Source: an uncultured Arthrobacter sp.
GTDB taxonomy: Bacteria > Actinomycetota > Actinomycetes > Actinomycetales > Micrococcaceae
NCBI RefSeq assembly: GCF_947495145.1
Contig: NZ_CANLXP010000022.1
Location: forward strand, 1 to 56,775
Length of the DNA: 56,775 nucleotides
Direction of reading: 5' to 3'
Both the position numbers and the translations under genes were made by a program. Of the stretch, positions 18,279-27,395 are shown one piece after another (the stretch's first letter is position 1; every line of letters begins with the position of its first letter). The notes under the pieces are model-generated. The model was not told the DNA's origin and searched no databases. It saw only the letters and a list, made by a program, of their open reading frames with translations.

Positions 18279-18784
18279 CCGATTTGTCCGACGACGTAGA
18301 AGTATCCGCTAATCGCGGATGATTTTTGGAAGAGTGCTCCACGCCCGAAGAATGAGACGCAGACAGCGCAATGTAGGCGGTGAACCAGCTGGGCCATGTT
18401 TCCGGATCATCCACTTGTGGCGGGTGGAGCCCAGGGGAAAGAGCTCAGGCCGTCCACTTGCGGGTGAGCCGCCTTCAGATGCTGACGGGCTTCGTCGGCC
18501 GACGAGCCAATTGGAACCTTCGACTAGATCGACTCGAGAAGCGACCAGTGGGGGAGGGCAGAGCGCTAGCACTGGGACATCGGCGTTCGCAGCGCGGACG
18601 TTGTAGTAGCTGCGGGAACTCACGTTCTCTCCGAACCGGACGTTCCCGAGGGTCAGAAGTGCGGGCGCCTCGACACTCTGACTCGCTGGACCGTTTCCAC
18701 AGTGACGGATAACCGAACGTGAGCGACTGGACCGCGAAGGCGCAAGTGAAAGCTACAGCGAGCATCATTCTGCTCTTCCTAGCC
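18279..18784. other. Noncoding junction between the transfer operon and cargo A
   Basis: No open frame here looks like a protein on either strand. The only structure I see is a 9-bp inverted pair, CTCACGTTC (18619-18627) and GAACGTGAG (18715-18723), with similar flanking bases (CCGAACCGGACGTTC, CCGAACG). This could be a recombination site or the scar of the cargo insertion. It could also be chance. Confidence 0.35.
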
Positions 18785-19696
18785 TTAGTCGACCAGGCCT
18801 CCCGAAAGTCCTTTAGCTAGCCACTTCCGGGCGAGGATTCCGAAGATTACGGGTGGGAGAATGCCCAGCGTACTGGCCGCAAACATGGATCCCCATTCCA
18901 CTTGGAAGGCCCCAAAGTAGCCGGGAATGGTTGTGGGGAAGGTGCTGGCTCTCTGCTGGGTGAGGACGAAAGCGTAGAAGAACTCGTTCCAGGTGAGGAT
19001 GAATACAAGCGTCGCCGTCGCGATGACTCCGGAGCTGGCCATTGGGAGGGAGAGTTTGCGGAAGACCCCCCATTCGGACAGCCCATCGACCAGTCCTGCT
19101 TCCTCCACTTCAGGAGGAATGTCGAGGAAAAATCCGTGCATCATCCAGATGCCGAAGGCGAGATTGTAAACAATGTAGACAGCAATGATCCCCGGGTAGG
19201 TATCCACTAGACCGACGCTCGAAGCGAGCAGGAATATGGGCAGGGCAAATACGACTGCGGGGCCCATGCGGGTGCCGAGGACCAGGAACAGGAAGCGCTC
19301 TTTGTGCTTGCCGCGCATGCGGGCCAGAGCGTGCCCGCCCATAGCGGCCAGGACGATGACGATTGCTGTAGTGACTATGGCGATGATGAAGCTGTTGAGA
19401 AGCGCCCCGGGGAAAGGACCGCTGAGGACTCGATCGAATGCGCTCCAGTCGGCTGCCTGGAGCCAATCAATGGGCATCCGCCGCCAGTCAACCTGCGGGG
19501 TCAAGGCGATTCTGAGCATGACGGCGATGGGTACCAAGCACAGGAGGCTGATCGCTATTATCGCGAGGTAGCGGGGGATGTCCCACAGCTTCCTATAGTT
19601 GGGTGGCCTGCGTTTCTGCGTCGATGAGGCAGGGTTCCCGGAGGTGGGCGGTTGATGCGCGTTCGTCTTTCGGACGGGAGCGATGTTTGCACTCAT
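18785..19696 (-). CDS. Carbohydrate ABC transporter permease, MalG-like
   Basis: A 303-residue protein with a basic N-terminal tail and six predicted helices. The EAA loop EEAGLVDGLSEWGVFRKLSLPMASSG is the ATPase-docking site of CUT1 sugar permeases, and the C-terminus ends in KGLSGGLVD, as usual for MalG proteins. It is the last gene of the seven-gene leftward operon and overlaps the MalF-like gene by 4 nt. It works with that protein and the lipoprotein encoded at 24914-26263. No ABC ATPase is encoded in this operon. Confidence 0.92.
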   Translation of the reverse strand: MSANIAPVRKTNAHQPPTSGNPASSTQKRRPPNYRKLWDIPRYLAIIAISLLCLVPIAVMLRIALTPQVDWRRMPIDWLQAADWSAFDRVLSGPFPGALLNSFIIAIVTTAIVIVLAAMGGHALARMRGKHKERFLFLVLGTRMGPAVVFALPIFLLASSVGLVDTYPGIIAVYIVYNLAFGIWMMHGFFLDIPPEVEEAGLVDGLSEWGVFRKLSLPMASSGVIATATLVFILTWNEFFYAFVLTQQRASTFPTTIPGYFGAFQVEWGSMFAASTLGILPPVIFGILARKWLAKGLSGGLVD

Positions 19697-20565
19697 TCCG
19701 ATACTCCCTTACTGGCTCTGAAGAATTTCACGATGATAGTGCTGACCACGCTGATGATGACTAGAACTACGAATCCGATTGCTGCCGCATAGCCCAGGTC
19801 CAGGTACTGAAAGGCGTGGCGCCACAGGAATATGGGGAGGGTTTCGGACGAAGTTCCCGGACCGCCGTTGGTCATGATGAACAGCTTGTCGAACTCGCGG
19901 AAGCTGTCCATGAAGCGGATGAGCGCGACAAGAACGAGCAGGGGGCGAATCTGGGGCAAAATGAAGTGCCACAGTTCCTGCCATGCGTTTGCACCGTCGA
20001 TCCGTGCTGCTTCCATGACGCTTGGCGGGACCGTCTCGATGGCGGCGGCAACCACGATGGCCACGAACGGTGTCCATTGCCAGGCGTCAATGAAGGCTAC
20101 GGTGACCAGCGAAACACCCGGAATGGACAGGAAACTGGGTGCCGTAATCCCGATGAGGCCGAACGCCCATGAGATGAATCCATCTGAGTCGAACATGAAG
20201 CGGAACATGGCTCCGACGACGAGAGGTGCGAGCACCATCGGAACGATCAGGATCACTCTGAACAGGCCTGTACCGCGCAGCCTACGGCTTATCAGAAGAG
20301 CGATGGCGATACCGGCAGGGATGCTGACCGCCATCGATACGCCTGAAAAGACGACTGACTGGCCGGTTGCTTGCCAGAATCGTTCGTCGCCCGCAAGGCG
20401 GACAAAATTGTCGAAGCCGATGTACCGGTTACCGGCGGGCGCGGTGAGTAATTCCCGTTTGAACATCAGATTGAAGATGTAGATCATGGGAAATACAAGG
20501 ACCAGAGCAAACACAAGGACTGATGGTGCTAGGGCCAGAAAGTTATATTGCTTGCTTGTTTTCAA
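19693..20565 (-). CDS. Carbohydrate ABC transporter permease, MalF-like
   Basis: A 290-residue protein with six helices and an EAA loop MEAARIDGANAWQELWHFILPQIRP typical of CUT1 sugar importers. It overlaps the MalG-like gene by 4 nt and starts one base after the lactonase-like gene stop. Together they form the transmembrane pore for uptake of the cargo A substrate, probably a sugar or amino-sugar derivative. Confidence 0.92.
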   Translation of the reverse strand: MKTSKQYNFLALAPSVLVFALVLVFPMIYIFNLMFKRELLTAPAGNRYIGFDNFVRLAGDERFWQATGQSVVFSGVSMAVSIPAGIAIALLISRRLRGTGLFRVILIVPMVLAPLVVGAMFRFMFDSDGFISWAFGLIGITAPSFLSIPGVSLVTVAFIDAWQWTPFVAIVVAAAIETVPPSVMEAARIDGANAWQELWHFILPQIRPLLVLVALIRFMDSFREFDKLFIMTNGGPGTSSETLPIFLWRHAFQYLDLGYAAAIGFVVLVIISVVSTIIVKFFRASKGVSE

Positions 20566-21480
20566 CTAACTCACTCGATTCGGTTCCAGCCATCTCAACG
20601 GGTTGTGGACCGTGAGCTGTCTGAGGGTGTTTTCCGTTATCCCGGCACAGGTTGCGTTCTTATGGAATGTTGTTGGCAGGTGCCGGATGTTCCTGAAGGT
20701 ATGGCCTGCTATGGCGTCCGGTCCTGCGAATGTCTGCACGCTGTCGTGGCTGAGCAGGACCTTGTTTTCCAGCCCTTCGTCAAGGAATCTCTGAATGATG
20801 GAGATCCAATGTTTATCTGGATGGGAAGCGTGGCCGATCCGGTCCAGGCCTACGTAGGCACCCCGACGTGCAATGGCCAGAGCATAGTCGATGGGTTCCT
20901 CGTCTGCGCAGACATGTGAGATGAGCACTTTGGATAGCTCAACGCCCAACTCCTCATACATGAGGACTTGTTCTAGTCCGAGGGAGCCTGTCGTGTGACT
21001 CACAATAGGGACACCGGTGCCGCGATGTGTGAGGGCGGCTGCCTTGAGAGCTTTGATTTCGTTATCGCTGGCGGTGCCATGGCTCGTTGCTACTTTGATT
21101 ACCCCACAGCCGCGGTCAATTTCGGCTGTGAAGGCATCGACGAGTTCTTGGACGCTGGCCTTTTGAGCCCATGACGGTTGCGGGCTCCATTGTTCACAGA
21201 ACGTGCCTGTGCTGGCGATGATATGCACCCCGCTTCGGCTACTGACTTGGCGGAGAAATGCTAGATCGCGGCCGTAGCCAGGAGGGGTGCAGTCAACAAT
21301 GGCTTGTATGCCGAGACTGGGCAGTTCCTGCAGAGCCTCGACGCAGGCGTCTTCGGTTTCTTTCAGCGGCGGTGAAGCCCTACCTTCCTTTTGGTTGTAA
21401 TCGATGACCAGGTGCTCGTGCGGGAGCACTGCTCTAGCTGGGTCTAGTTCTACGGAACCAAGAACGGTCCTAGCTAACAT
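20566..21480 (-). CDS. Phosphotriesterase-family hydrolase, probable lactonase
   Basis: A 304-residue protein with the binuclear metal centre of the family in order: H21 and H23 (LPHEHLVID), the bridging Lys129 (VIKVATS), His162 (IVSHTTGS), His189 (LISHVCADE) and Asp246 (LLSHDS). Family members are mostly lactonases and phosphotriesterases. Lying between a dehydrogenase and transporters, opening of a sugar lactone is the most economical role (inference). I use ATG 21480, which overlaps the SDR stop by 11 nt. An in-frame extension to 21537 lies inside the SDR gene. Confidence 0.85.
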   Translation of the reverse strand: MLARTVLGSVELDPARAVLPHEHLVIDYNQKEGRASPPLKETEDACVEALQELPSLGIQAIVDCTPPGYGRDLAFLRQVSSRSGVHIIASTGTFCEQWSPQPSWAQKASVQELVDAFTAEIDRGCGVIKVATSHGTASDNEIKALKAAALTHRGTGVPIVSHTTGSLGLEQVLMYEELGVELSKVLISHVCADEEPIDYALAIARRGAYVGLDRIGHASHPDKHWISIIQRFLDEGLENKVLLSHDSVQTFAGPDAIAGHTFRNIRHLPTTFHKNATCAGITENTLRQLTVHNPLRWLEPNRVS

Positions 21481-22249
21481 CGTGCACCCCTCCTGAGAAC
21501 ACATTGCCGTAGTCGAAGGAAGCTGTGAGGCCGGCATCTACGACCACGTTGGTTCCTGTTGTCGCCCCTGACGCTGAGGGTGAGAGCAGGTGCGTAATGG
21601 TGGGGGCGATGTCTTCCGGGGTCAGGAGCCTGCCCAGGGGGTGGCGGCGTCTGAGGTGCTCCCTAACTTCACCCCCGGATGGGAGGCTTTCGAAATGCCG
21701 CTCCAACATCGGTGTCATGGTCGTTCCCGGGCAGACGCAATTAACACGGACACCGTATGGGGCCAGTTCAATAGCTAGGGCCCGGGTGAGGGCGAGGACT
21801 GCTCCCTTGGAAGCAACATACGCTGCTGACCGGTCCTGTCCGACGAGGGCAGCGACCGAGGCAACATTGACAACACTGCCCTTTGAGGTCGTGAGCAAAT
21901 CCCACAGTTCCCTCGTGCCGACGAGAATCGATCGAACATTGGTCTCATAGGCCAAATCGAATTGTTCATCAGTTGTGTCGACTAGCCTGGCGATAGGAGC
22001 AGTACCTGCGCTATGAACGACCCCATCGAGGCGTCCATAAGTTTTGCTGATGTAATCAGACAGGGACGCCCAAGCCTCTTGTTTCCGTACGTCCATGAGG
22101 AATGGTTCCAACCCCTCTTCGGCTGCACGTGAGAGCGCCGAATCATCGAGATCGGCTACGATAACGGGTCCCTGAGACCGGAGCAGTCGAGCGGTGGCCA
22201 AACCTATCCCGCTGGCCCCGCCGGTTATGACTGATACTCGTGGATCCAC
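21470..22249 (-). CDS. Short-chain dehydrogenase/reductase (SDR)
   Basis: A 259-residue classical SDR. It has the nucleotide-binding TGGASGIG at 9-16, VADLDD after beta-2 (Asp36 suggests NAD preference), Ser131, and Tyr144-x3-Lys148 (YVASK). It ends with the usual VVDAGLT motif. It likely oxidises a sugar hydroxyl or hemiacetal, producing the lactone that the downstream hydrolase opens (inference from the operon). It overlaps both neighbours: 25 nt with the PLP enzyme upstream and 11 nt with the lactonase. Confidence 0.88.
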   Translation of the reverse strand: MDPRVSVITGGASGIGLATARLLRSQGPVIVADLDDSALSRAAEEGLEPFLMDVRKQEAWASLSDYISKTYGRLDGVVHSAGTAPIARLVDTTDEQFDLAYETNVRSILVGTRELWDLLTTSKGSVVNVASVAALVGQDRSAAYVASKGAVLALTRALAIELAPYGVRVNCVCPGTTMTPMLERHFESLPSGGEVREHLRRRHPLGRLLTPEDIAPTITHLLSPSASGATTGTNVVVDAGLTASFDYGNVFSGGVHDVS

Positions 22250-23355
22250 GTTTGGACCTCCTTCATGGCGGCTTCCTCCCCAACTGTTGAGAGGAAAAAC
22301 TCATCGATATTTTGAGGCTGACTGAATTGAGAGAGCGCAGTCAGCGTCTCTTTGACTCCCGAGCCGGTGAGAATGCATACGGCATCAGACCCGCCCAGTT
22401 CCGACCGGCGAAGGGCTGCCACTGCGGCGCAGGAGGAAAGCTCTACATCAAGTCCGTCATGGGAGGCGAGCAGTCCGCGGATTTCCTGAAGCTCCTCATC
22501 AGCTGCCGCATCGACAAGGCCTCCACTGGCCCGCACCTGGTTAAGGAAGTAGGTGGCTTCAGAGGAGTATCCGGTGAGCCGGTCGGCTATAGAGGTCGCG
22601 CGGGTGTCGACAGGGTCCTCCCAGGGGTGCACTTCCTTGGCACCCACCGAGAAGGCTCGGGCGATGGGAGCACATCCCGCAGCCTGTCCAGCCACCAGGC
22701 GAGGGGAATCACGTCCCGATTCGATAATTCCTCGTGCTGCTCCAAGCAGCACGGGTCCGACGCTGACGGAAGCGGCCACAGTAGCGATGGGACGCTCTCC
22801 CATTTGGTCCGCCATCTCGTGACCGATGGATCGGCATGCGAACTCGCACCCGGATGCCCCGAAAGTTGAGGCCAGGTTGGGGAGCTGGAACCTCTCCGAG
22901 ACGAGTTTCGCAAGGTGATGTACCGCAGCAGGGCCTTCTCCAACGCGCAGGACGGCAGCCCCGCGAAGGCCAACCATGTCCAAGATCGGTGCGGGTACGC
23001 GCTCCGGCACAACTACTAGAAGCGGAAGACCCGCCCGCGCGCAGTGGCTGGCTGCGGCGACGGCTGCATTTCCGGATGAGGCGACCACGGCCCCTGGTGC
23101 CCCGTCCTCTACAGCTTCGGCGACCAACGTGCTCATGACCCGATCCTTGAAGGATCCGCTGGGGTTCGCTCCTTCAAACTTCATCCATGTACCCTCCAGC
23201 CCGGGTATGCGGCTTTTCAGAAGCGGCGTTGCAGATCTGAGGTCATTGGGATTCGCAGTCCAGATGCCGGACCGGAGGCAGATTCCTCCACAGACGGGGC
23301 AGTGCCCGGTCGAGCGGGGTGCGGAAGTTCCGCAATTTTGGCAGATGTTGGTCAC
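22225..23355 (-). CDS. PLP-dependent lyase of the threonine synthase fold with N-terminal zinc ribbon; candidate amino-sugar-acid deaminase
   Basis: A 376-residue fold-type II PLP enzyme. The Schiff-base lysine is Lys70 in PSGSFKDR, and ASSGNAAVA is the phosphate/substrate loop. The N-terminus carries four cysteines (5, 8, 19, 22) as CxxC...CxxC, a zinc ribbon as in some threonine synthases. Threonine synthase itself is implausible inside a catabolic operon. Beta-elimination of water from a 2-amino-3-hydroxy acid (such as D-glucosaminate) to a 2-keto-3-deoxy acid would link the upstream deacylase to the KDG kinase and aldolase here. That is inference. It starts 4 nt inside the deacylase stop. 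Confidence 0.75.
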   Translation of the reverse strand: MTNICQNCGTSAPRSTGHCPVCGGICLRSGIWTANPNDLRSATPLLKSRIPGLEGTWMKFEGANPSGSFKDRVMSTLVAEAVEDGAPGAVVASSGNAAVAAASHCARAGLPLLVVVPERVPAPILDMVGLRGAAVLRVGEGPAAVHHLAKLVSERFQLPNLASTFGASGCEFACRSIGHEMADQMGERPIATVAASVSVGPVLLGAARGIIESGRDSPRLVAGQAAGCAPIARAFSVGAKEVHPWEDPVDTRATSIADRLTGYSSEATYFLNQVRASGGLVDAAADEELQEIRGLLASHDGLDVELSSCAAVAALRRSELGGSDAVCILTGSGVKETLTALSQFSQPQNIDEFFLSTVGEEAAMKEVQTWIHEYQS

Positions 23356-24917
23356 GAAAGGCTCCTCCTTCTTGCGGCGAGGCCGGTGAGTTTCGGCCCT
23401 TGCCAGGAGCCGTCAACGACAACAGGTTCGCCTCCAATGAACGACCGGTACAACGCCCGTGGACGGTGTTGACCCATCTCTGGTCCTTCTTCCAGAGCGT
23501 CGGGCTGGATGACGAGGACGTCGGCCGGTTGGCCGGGAGCAAGACGCCCTGAACCCAGAGCGAAACGTTCCGCCGTTCTGGCCGACATTTTCGCCACCAT
23601 GTCCTCCACGGACACCGGCAGTACCCCGCGGTTCGCCCAGTCGAGAAAACGAAAAAAGGAATTAGCGACACGTGGATGGGGCATCCCGGCTCCAAAAATG
23701 CCGTCGGAACCGACCATGTGCTCAGGCGCGGAGGCCAGGTCACGGATGTTGTCGGGGTGTCCTTGGTTTACAAGGATGCAAGCATTTCCTGCGGTCTCCA
23801 AGAAGACCCGCAGAATGATGCTGCCACAGGTTTCATTGGCTTCCTCGGCAATGTCCGTCACCGAGCGATAGTTCCAGGAGCGAAGCGGGCTTGCCTCCAG
23901 CCCCGCAATATGAATCGCCTCCCATCCTGCCGCGACGGTAGGTCCCGGCCCAACTGCATCGAGCTCTCTGGCAAGCGAGGCCGCTGCACCTCCGCTGAGC
24001 GTGGCAGCTAAGTCAGCAACGGAGTTCGACTGAACAGAAGCTGGAAGAAGTGCGCCGATGAATGTGCAACCGGCGGTATACGGGTAGGTGTCCCAAGTGA
24101 CGGGACGGGATGACTTTTGGAAGCGTTGAAGGTACTGCTCTGCTGATCCTGCACGCCCCGGGCCCGAAACATGGAAGTGGGATAGGTGGAGCGAGAGAGA
24201 ATTTTTTGTGCAGATGTCAAACGCTTCATCGATGGATTCGTCTAGTCCGGCACCATAACTGCGCAAGTGCGTGACATAGGGTGTGTCTGCTGGCAACCCG
24301 GAGGTCACGTCGATGAGCTCTTGCGTAGAAGCGGCAAGCGCGGGTGCATAAGTTAGGCCGGTCGACACACCTACTGCCCCCTGTGCCATGCCGACCGCGA
24401 GAAGGCGTCGCATCTCTGTTCTCTGCTTCGGCATGGCTTCCCGGAGGTCACGGCCCATAACGGTCGCGCGCACAGCCCCGTGCGGAACAAGTGTGGCTAC
24501 CCGTGCAAAGGCCCCCCGGTCCACGCAACTGAGGTACTGTTCCGTGTCGGAGAACTGGGGTTCAGGTAGCTGTCCGACGATTGCCCCCAGGCTGTCGGCC
24601 ATTACCTGGTGGGCGGATCCTTGGGCAAATGAGAGCCCTAACCCGTCCTGACCAACTATTTCCGTCGTAACCCCGGAGAGCGCTCGTACATCCATTCCCT
24701 CCCCTGTCAGCGCCGCGGCGTCTGCATGGGAATGGGCGTCGATGAAACCAGGGGTGACCCACAGACCCTCAACGTCGACCACTTTGCTGCCCTCCGCGGG
24801 TAGCGAGGCGCCAACCTCTGTAATGCGTCCCGCGGCTATGCGCACGTCGGTTCGCGACCTGTGTGGGGAGACGCCGGAGAAAACGGTGCCTCCCCGGAGC
24901 AGGTAGCTATTTGTCAC
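23352..24917 (-). CDS. N-acyl-D-amino-acid deacylase family amidohydrolase
   Basis: A 521-residue amidohydrolase of the D-aminoacylase group. HSH metal ligands at 62-64 lie in PGFIDAHSHAD. Other conserved parts are VGQDGLG, GLTYAP, HLSHFHVSG, GSDGIFG and a C-terminal LAPGQPADVLVI barrel-cap motif. The Cys that bridges zinc in the best-known D-aminoacylase (VGNCG) reads Asp here (VGQDG), as in several relatives. D-glucosaminate has D configuration at C2, so N-acetylglucosaminate is a sensible substrate in this operon (inference). It overlaps neighbours by 4 nt on both sides. Confidence 0.85.
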   Translation of the reverse strand: MTNSYLLRGGTVFSGVSPHRSRTDVRIAAGRITEVGASLPAEGSKVVDVEGLWVTPGFIDAHSHADAAALTGEGMDVRALSGVTTEIVGQDGLGLSFAQGSAHQVMADSLGAIVGQLPEPQFSDTEQYLSCVDRGAFARVATLVPHGAVRATVMGRDLREAMPKQRTEMRRLLAVGMAQGAVGVSTGLTYAPALAASTQELIDVTSGLPADTPYVTHLRSYGAGLDESIDEAFDICTKNSLSLHLSHFHVSGPGRAGSAEQYLQRFQKSSRPVTWDTYPYTAGCTFIGALLPASVQSNSVADLAATLSGGAAASLARELDAVGPGPTVAAGWEAIHIAGLEASPLRSWNYRSVTDIAEEANETCGSIILRVFLETAGNACILVNQGHPDNIRDLASAPEHMVGSDGIFGAGMPHPRVANSFFRFLDWANRGVLPVSVEDMVAKMSARTAERFALGSGRLAPGQPADVLVIQPDALEEGPEMGQHRPRALYRSFIGGEPVVVDGSWQGPKLTGLAARRRSLS

Positions 24918-26263
24918 TGGATATGCCCAGCATCCGTCATGATTTGGGTCAGCTCGTTCTGCGCTGTCTCAAGTGCATCCGGAACAGATTTGCTGCCGGC
25001 AATTGCAGCTGATATCTCCTTAGCGAAGGTGTCGCCGATGGCTGTAAATTCGGGGTAGAAAGGCCAGTGTTCCGCTGTCGTCATCTCCCAGCTGTCCTGC
25101 AAGACCCCGCTGAACTCCTCGAGACCTTGCTCTGCCATGAAGTCCCGGTAGGTTTCACTTTCGAGGACGTGCAGATTGGGCACGTCCGTGCGGTGTAGTT
25201 CGGTGACTTCCTTGGTCGTAATGTCGCGGGACATGCGCCATTGCAGGAATAGCCAGGCAGCATTCTTATTTTTGCTGTCGGCAGTGATCGCCAGACCTTC
25301 GTTGTACAGCCATTGCAGGTGGTCGCCGCTGGGACCGGTTGGGAGGGTGTATCCCACCTTTCCGGCAACACTGGATTGAGTGGGATCTTCAAAAATTGTC
25401 CCGAAGCCTGAGGTATCGAACATCATCGCGGCACTGCCAGAGGAGAACTTTTCACCTGCCTGAGTGAAGGTTTGCGTAGCCGCATCCCCTGGGCCGTATT
25501 CCTGCATCAACGTTACGAAATCCGTCATGGCCTCTTCCATTTCAGGAGTATTCGCCTGTGGGTTTCCGTTCTCGTCAAAGAGTTCCGCGCCATATCCATA
25601 GGCCCAACCAAGTTCGGTGCCCAGGCTGGCGAAATTGGATGCCCCGCGCGCAGTGAACGGGATGAGCTCGGGTCGCTCTTCTTTGATGACTTTCGCCGCC
25701 GCAAGAATCTCTTCGGTTGTCTGGGGAGGCTGCAGGCCTAGCTCGTCGAAAACGTCCTTCCGGTAGAAAAACATCCCGCCGATGATCGTGTGGGGAAGCG
25801 CGTAGAGCTGGTCATCGATCGTCATAGATTCGATGGCTCCTTGCGGGATGTCCTCCATGACCAGCCAGTCATCCTTGGCCTGGGCGACATATTCATCGAG
25901 GGGTTGGAGCCAACCTGCGGAAACAAATTCAGGAAGGTTCCAGAATGATGACGACGTGATGTCATAAGTCCCGGTTCCCGACGTTGCGTCCAGTACAAGC
26001 TTCTGCCGAGCCGTGGGCTCATCGTAGACTTCCAGGTCAACTGTGATTCCTGTCGCCTCTTCGAATTCGCCCTTGAACTCCTGTATCGCCTCGATCTCGT
26101 AGCCTTCCTTGAGAAGTACCCGGAGATTTGTTCCTTCGAAGGACTCCCGTCCGCCTGCCGGGGCTTCTTCTGCTGCCCCGCCTGCACAGGCGGTAAGTAG
26201 CAGCGTGCCAGTGACGAGGACGCTCAAGCGGGAAATCCAGCGGTGATCTTTCAGTTTCATCAT
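24914..26263 (-). CDS. Extracellular solute-binding lipoprotein (sugar ABC importer)
   Basis: A 449-residue protein with signal peptide and lipobox (VTGTLLLTACAGG, Cys about 26). It is a family 1 binding protein with motifs such as LYALPHTIIGGMFFYRKDVF and AAMMFDTSGFGTIF. It is the promoter-proximal gene of the seven-gene operon, fitting the higher expression needed for a binding protein. It delivers substrate to the MalF/MalG-like permeases at the other end of the operon. A cytoplasmic-looking paralogue is encoded at 30254-31396. A TTGC-N7-GCAA dyad lies 13 bases upstream of its start. Confidence 0.92.
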   Translation of the reverse strand: MMKLKDHRWISRLSVLVTGTLLLTACAGGAAEEAPAGGRESFEGTNLRVLLKEGYEIEAIQEFKGEFEEATGITVDLEVYDEPTARQKLVLDATSGTGTYDITSSSFWNLPEFVSAGWLQPLDEYVAQAKDDWLVMEDIPQGAIESMTIDDQLYALPHTIIGGMFFYRKDVFDELGLQPPQTTEEILAAAKVIKEERPELIPFTARGASNFASLGTELGWAYGYGAELFDENGNPQANTPEMEEAMTDFVTLMQEYGPGDAATQTFTQAGEKFSSGSAAMMFDTSGFGTIFEDPTQSSVAGKVGYTLPTGPSGDHLQWLYNEGLAITADSKNKNAAWLFLQWRMSRDITTKEVTELHRTDVPNLHVLESETYRDFMAEQGLEEFSGVLQDSWEMTTAEHWPFYPEFTAIGDTFAKEISAAIAGSKSVPDALETAQNELTQIMTDAGHIQ

Positions 26264-26275
26264 GTCTCCACCTCA

Positions 26276-26290
26276 TTGCATATGCCGCAA
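26276..26290. promoter_or_regulatory. 15-bp dyad operator upstream of the binding-protein operon
   Basis: TTGCATATGCCGCAA, that is TTGC-N7-GCAA, lies between the predicted transcription start and the ATG of the binding-protein gene. A sister copy lies at 31408-31422. IclR-type regulators bind palindromes of about this length, and one is encoded at 27379. I infer it as the repressor's site. Confidence 0.55.
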
Positions 26291-26316
26291 CGGCTGTTGC
26301 AAAACCAATGGATAAA

Positions 26317-26344
26317 TAGTTACAGTTGCTTTTTGTAATGTCAA
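26317..26344 (-). promoter_or_regulatory. Predicted promoter of the seven-gene leftward operon
   Basis: On the minus strand, TTGACA (26344-26339), a 16-bp spacer and TAACTA (26322-26317) form a plausible sigma-70 promoter. It lies about 55-80 bases upstream of the binding-protein start. The dyad at 26276-26290 lies just downstream, where a bound repressor would block elongation. Confidence 0.5.
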
Positions 26345-26378
26345 TCACAGGCAACTGTGGATCGTAGGGGAGACCTCC

Positions 26379-27395
26379 TTGAAAGCATCAGTGGCGAAGC
26401 CTGCCCCAGACGTCGTCTGCGCCGGGGAGTCCATGGCCATGCTGGTACCCGAGGCTCGCGGGCACTTCGGCTCGGAGTCGCTGTTCCGGCTCTCGGTCGC
26501 CGGCGCTGAATCGAATGTCGCCGCGTATCTTTCAATGCTGGGAGCGCAAGTCTCCTGGGTGAGCAAAGTGGGTGATGATCCTTTCGGTCATTTCATGCTC
26601 AAAGAACTGCGCGGGCTCGGGATAGATGTCGAGCGTACAGATATAGCGCGCGAGTTCCCGACCGGGATCGCATTCAAAGATCGTTCTGCCGCACAAACGA
26701 AGGTCTGGTACTACCGGTCTGGTTCCGCTGCTAGCACGATGGATGAAACCGCAGCTCAGACAGTCTCTTCCCTGGGTTCCAAGCTCATCCATCTGAGCGG
26801 CATCACTCTAGCGTTATCTCCCACATGTGAAAGCTTCATGAGGGAAGTCGTTCGCACCAAACATGCCGATACGCGTATCTCCTTCGACGTGAATTGGCGG
26901 CCCGCGTTGTGGACAAAAAGCGGCAGCCAGCCGGTACTCGACTTTGCACAATCCTCGGATATCGTCTTCGTCGGCCTGGATGAGGCGCAGGCGTTATGGG
27001 GGTCCCAAGACGAAGTTGCTGTTCGCAGGCTCTTGGATTCACCTGAGATTCTCGTCGTCAAGCGCGGCGCCGATGGTTCCACCATTTTCCATGGGAATGA
27101 AAAGGTCGCGGTGCCCGCACTGTCGGTCAACGTCGTGGAACCGGTCGGTGCAGGTGATGCCTTTGCTGCCGGCTTCCTGTCGGGATATCTGGCCGGCATG
27201 CCGATGCGCAACTGCGGAAGGCTGGGAACGATCGCCGCTGACACCGCCCTGAGCGTTGAGATTGATATCGGAGCTCTTCCTGCAAGGGAGTATATTGAAG
27301 AGTTACTGGCGCTCCCCGAGGAAGCTTGGATGAGAGCTCAGTTCGCACCGAACTCTGCAGCGGAAAGTAGTTTCAGCCGTGTCCCAAACCGTTGA
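26379..27395 (+). CDS. kdgK: PfkB family sugar kinase, probable 2-keto-3-deoxygluconate kinase
   Basis: A 338-residue ribokinase-family enzyme. It has an N-terminal glycine-rich substrate region (FRLSVAGAESNVAAYLSMLG) and the C-terminal signature VEPVGAGDAFAAGFLSGYLAG carrying the catalytic Asp. Similar kinases phosphorylate 2-keto-3-deoxygluconate to KDPG. A KDPG aldolase gene 4 kb away supports that assignment. It is divergent from the binding-protein operon and shares its regulatory gap. The start may be TTG 26379 after GGGGAGACCTCC. It overlaps the IclR gene by 17 nt. Confidence 0.8.
   Translation: MKASVAKPAPDVVCAGESMAMLVPEARGHFGSESLFRLSVAGAESNVAAYLSMLGAQVSWVSKVGDDPFGHFMLKELRGLGIDVERTDIAREFPTGIAFKDRSAAQTKVWYYRSGSAASTMDETAAQTVSSLGSKLIHLSGITLALSPTCESFMREVVRTKHADTRISFDVNWRPALWTKSGSQPVLDFAQSSDIVFVGLDEAQALWGSQDEVAVRRLLDSPEILVVKRGADGSTIFHGNEKVAVPALSVNVVEPVGAGDAFAAGFLSGYLAGMPMRNCGRLGTIAADTALSVEIDIGALPAREYIEELLALPEEAWMRAQFAPNSAAESSFSRVPNR

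Noticed and set aside
22225-23355. Calling the PLP enzyme threonine synthase
   Set aside because: The fold and zinc ribbon fit, but a biosynthetic threonine synthase inside this catabolic, RidA-linked locus is implausible, so only the fold is claimed.
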